From an uncultured Rhizobium sp. (GTDB lineage: Bacteria > Pseudomonadota > Alphaproteobacteria > Rhizobiales > Rhizobiaceae), in contig CAMFHE010000007.1 in assembly GCA_945952045.1 (NCBI GenBank), positions 1 through 64,000 on the forward strand: 64,000 bases of DNA, written 5' to 3'. This document shows, piece by piece, positions 62,429 to 64,000 of this stretch; the stretch's first letter is position 1; every line of letters starts with the position of its first letter. The notes beneath the pieces are model-generated. The model worked only from the letters and a program-made list of their open reading frames with translations. It was not told the origin of the DNA and did no database searches. Both the position numbers and the translations under genes were made by a program.

Positions 62429-64000
62429 TTATTCGGCGGCGGCGGCCGGCAAATTGGCATCATTGGCGGCGTTGACGATGCGTTTCGCATGGGCCATTTC
62501 GGCATGCAGACGCTGCTCTTCATCGGCATGGGGCTTGGCGAATCGGGCGATCAGCAGATAGGCGACCGGGGTGACGAACAATGTCACCAGCGTCGCCATG
62601 CCGAGACCGCCGACGATCACCCAGCCTAACGCATTGCGCGCCTCGGCTCCTGCTCCTTGCGCAAAGACCAGCGGCACGCCGCCGAGGATGGTGGCGATCA
62701 TCGTCATCATCACCGGCCGCAGGCGGATCGAGCAGGCTTTTTCGATCGATGCACGCACGCCCTCGCCGTGATCGCGAAGCTGATTGGCGAACTCGACGAT
62801 GAGAATGCCGTTCTTGGCCATGACCCCGACCAATAGCACGAGGCCGATCTGGCTGTAGATATTGAGGCTCGACCCTGTCAGCACCAGAGCGAAGACGGCG
62901 CAGGCCAAGCCCAGCGGCACGGTGGCCATGATGATGATTGAACTCAGCACGCTTTCGAACTGCGCCGCCAGGACCAGGAAGATGATGGCGATGGCGAAGC
63001 CGAAGGTCAGAGCCATGCTGGAGGAATTGTCCTGCAGCGTCGCGGCTTCCGCCAAGGGCAGGATTCGGGCGCCGGGCGGCAACAGAGGCGCTGCGATGCG
63101 TTGCGCCTCGGAAAGCGCATCGCCCAGCGCCTGCCCCGGCCGCAGATCGGCGGTGATCGCCACGGACGACAATTGCTGCTCTCGCGTTAACTGCGGCGCG
63201 ACCGCGCGTTCGTTGAGCGAAGCGATGGTCGCCATCGGCACGATCTTCCCGTCACCGGTCTTGACGAAGATGTTTTCGAGATCGGTCGGATCGTCGATCG
63301 GCCGCGTATTGGAGGTCAGCAGCACCGGATAGGATTCGCCCTCCACGTAGACATCGACCACCGAACGGCCATCGAGCAGCGACTGGATCGCCGTGGAAAG
63401 CCCGGCAATGTTCACGCCCATGTCGGAGGCGCGCTCGCGGTCGATGGCGACGGAAAGCTGGGCCTGGGTCGGCTCGTTGGTCAGGCGCGGCTGGACGAAA
63501 TCATTGCTCTCGTCCATGGCCTGCACGATCTTCAACGCCGATGCCGTCAGCTTCTCGTTGTCATTGCCAATGATGGCGAACTGCAAGCCGCTGCCGGCGC
63601 CACGAATGCGCAGGCTGTTTGACTGGATGGCGTTGACGCGCAGGCCCGGCACCTGCGCCGTCGCCGCGTTGATGTCGGTAACGATCTGGTTCTGGCTGCG
63701 CTCACGCTCGCCCCAGGGCGCCAGCGTCAGGACCATGAAGCCGCTGTTGGCCTGACCGTTCATGCCGGCGATGGAATAGATATTGCGGATTTCACCGCTG
63801 TCGCGCAGCGGCTGCAACCGTTCTTCGACGCGCTGCATCTGGTCCTTGGCGTAATCCAGGCTGACGCCCTGCGGCGCCGTCACCCGCAGCATGACCATGG
63901 CGCGGTCTTCGCGTGGGGTCAGCTCGCTGGTCACCGTATTGAACGCCATGACGGCAGCGGCGGCAAACAATGTGCCGACGACGATGACCACGACAGGCGC
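62429..64000 (-). CDS. RND efflux transporter permease, C-terminal half (N-terminus outside window)
   Basis: About 523 residues of the second half of an HAE1-type RND pump (AcrB-like; whole protein about 1040). It starts in transmembrane helix 7 (VVVGTLFAAAAVMAFNTV, then SELTPREDRAMVMLRVTAPQ), has the second porter/docking domain (SLRIRGAGSGLQFAIIGNDN, VVDVYVEGESYPVLL) and helices 8-12 (FESVLSSIIIMATVPLGLAC, VGVMAKNGILIVEFANQLRD, RPVMMTMIATILGGVPLVFA). A membrane-fusion gene should lie beyond the window end. Substrate (drug, solvent, siderophore or signal) cannot be told from this part. Confidence 0.95.
   Translation of the reverse strand, partial: APVVVIVVGTLFAAAAVMAFNTVTSELTPREDRAMVMLRVTAPQGVSLDYAKDQMQRVEERLQPLRDSGEIRNIYSIAGMNGQANSGFMVLTLAPWGERERSQNQIVTDINAATAQVPGLRVNAIQSNSLRIRGAGSGLQFAIIGNDNEKLTASALKIVQAMDESNDFVQPRLTNEPTQAQLSVAIDRERASDMGVNIAGLSTAIQSLLDGRSVVDVYVEGESYPVLLTSNTRPIDDPTDLENIFVKTGDGKIVPMATIASLNERAVAPQLTREQQLSSVAITADLRPGQALGDALSEAQRIAAPLLPPGARILPLAEAATLQDNSSSMALTFGFAIAIIFLVLAAQFESVLSSIIIMATVPLGLACAVFALVLTGSSLNIYSQIGLVLLVGVMAKNGILIVEFANQLRDHGEGVRASIEKACSIRLRPVMMTMIATILGGVPLVFAQGAGAEARNALGWVIVGGLGMATLVTLFVTPVAYLLIARFAKPHADEEQRLHAEMAHAKRIVNAANDANLPAAAAE

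Overview
This 64 kb window is ordinary chromosomal DNA from an alphaproteobacterium, most likely a member of the Rhizobiaceae (Rhizobium/Agrobacterium/Shinella type). The signs are high GC with strong third-position bias, a circularly permuted two-piece tmRNA beside an SspB-type adaptor, several DUF1127 and DUF982 small proteins, a RIME-like palindromic repeat, and the conserved block ilvB-ilvN / herA-like / miaA / serB / degP / hflC-hflK / folA-thyA. There is no IS element, prophage, integrase or CRISPR array.

Region 1 (1-9437) is a corrinoid methyltransferase module. A non-pyrrolysine-type MttB-family methyltransferase (minus strand, cut by the window start) diverges from a plus-strand series: corrinoid protein, DUF1638 protein, formyltransferase-like protein, 'virulence factor' domain protein, stand-alone MTHFR_C cysteine-cluster protein, MetF-like reductase, pterin-binding methyltransferase, a small helical protein and a RACo-type ASKHA/2Fe-2S corrinoid activator. 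By inference, methyl groups from a quaternary or tertiary amine pass to Co(I)-corrinoid, then to tetrahydrofolate, and are oxidised by MetF; the RACo protein reactivates Co(II). An entericidin-like lipoprotein gene lies antisense inside the series.

Region 2 (9438-36934) is rich in regulators and small proteins: a RIME-like repeat; a MocR regulator divergent from a PNPOx-like flavoprotein; two separate LysR + DUF1127 modules; a GlxA-type AraC regulator; a double-receiver protein; a MscK-like channel; a DUF924 protein; a three-gene two-component cluster (CHASE3 kinase, Rcp1-like receiver, receiver-HWE kinase); tRNA-Lys(CTT); PhzF, NUDIX and EEP hydrolases; a MocR-like aminotransferase downstream of a long operator palindrome; ilvC; a TetR gene with a perfect operator; an HxlR/QorB divergent pair; pdxJ; a membrane-anchored TolB-like protein; and a MerR protein fused to a LuxR-type helix-turn-helix.

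Region 3 (36938-41508) holds a RecD/Dda-like helicase, a cobalt-type nitrile hydratase operon (alpha with a His-rich N-terminus, beta, accessory), a LysE exporter and an aldo/keto reductase. Region 4 (41545-64000) is the conserved housekeeping block. It opens with ilvBN preceded by a clear leader-peptide attenuator and continues through herA, miaA, serB, degP, hflKC, folA-thyA, ssrA, sspB, a 1263-residue AsmA protein, a GlcD-type FAD oxidase and an OmpA lipoprotein to an RND pump cut by the window end.

The most interesting signals are the complete corrinoid/folate demethylation module in a presumed aerobe with Gly/Arg-rich tails on three of its enzymes, the ilvB attenuator, the MerR-LuxR fusion, the His-rich nitrile hydratase alpha subunit, the complementary degenerate double receiver, and the repeated LysR-DUF1127 modules.
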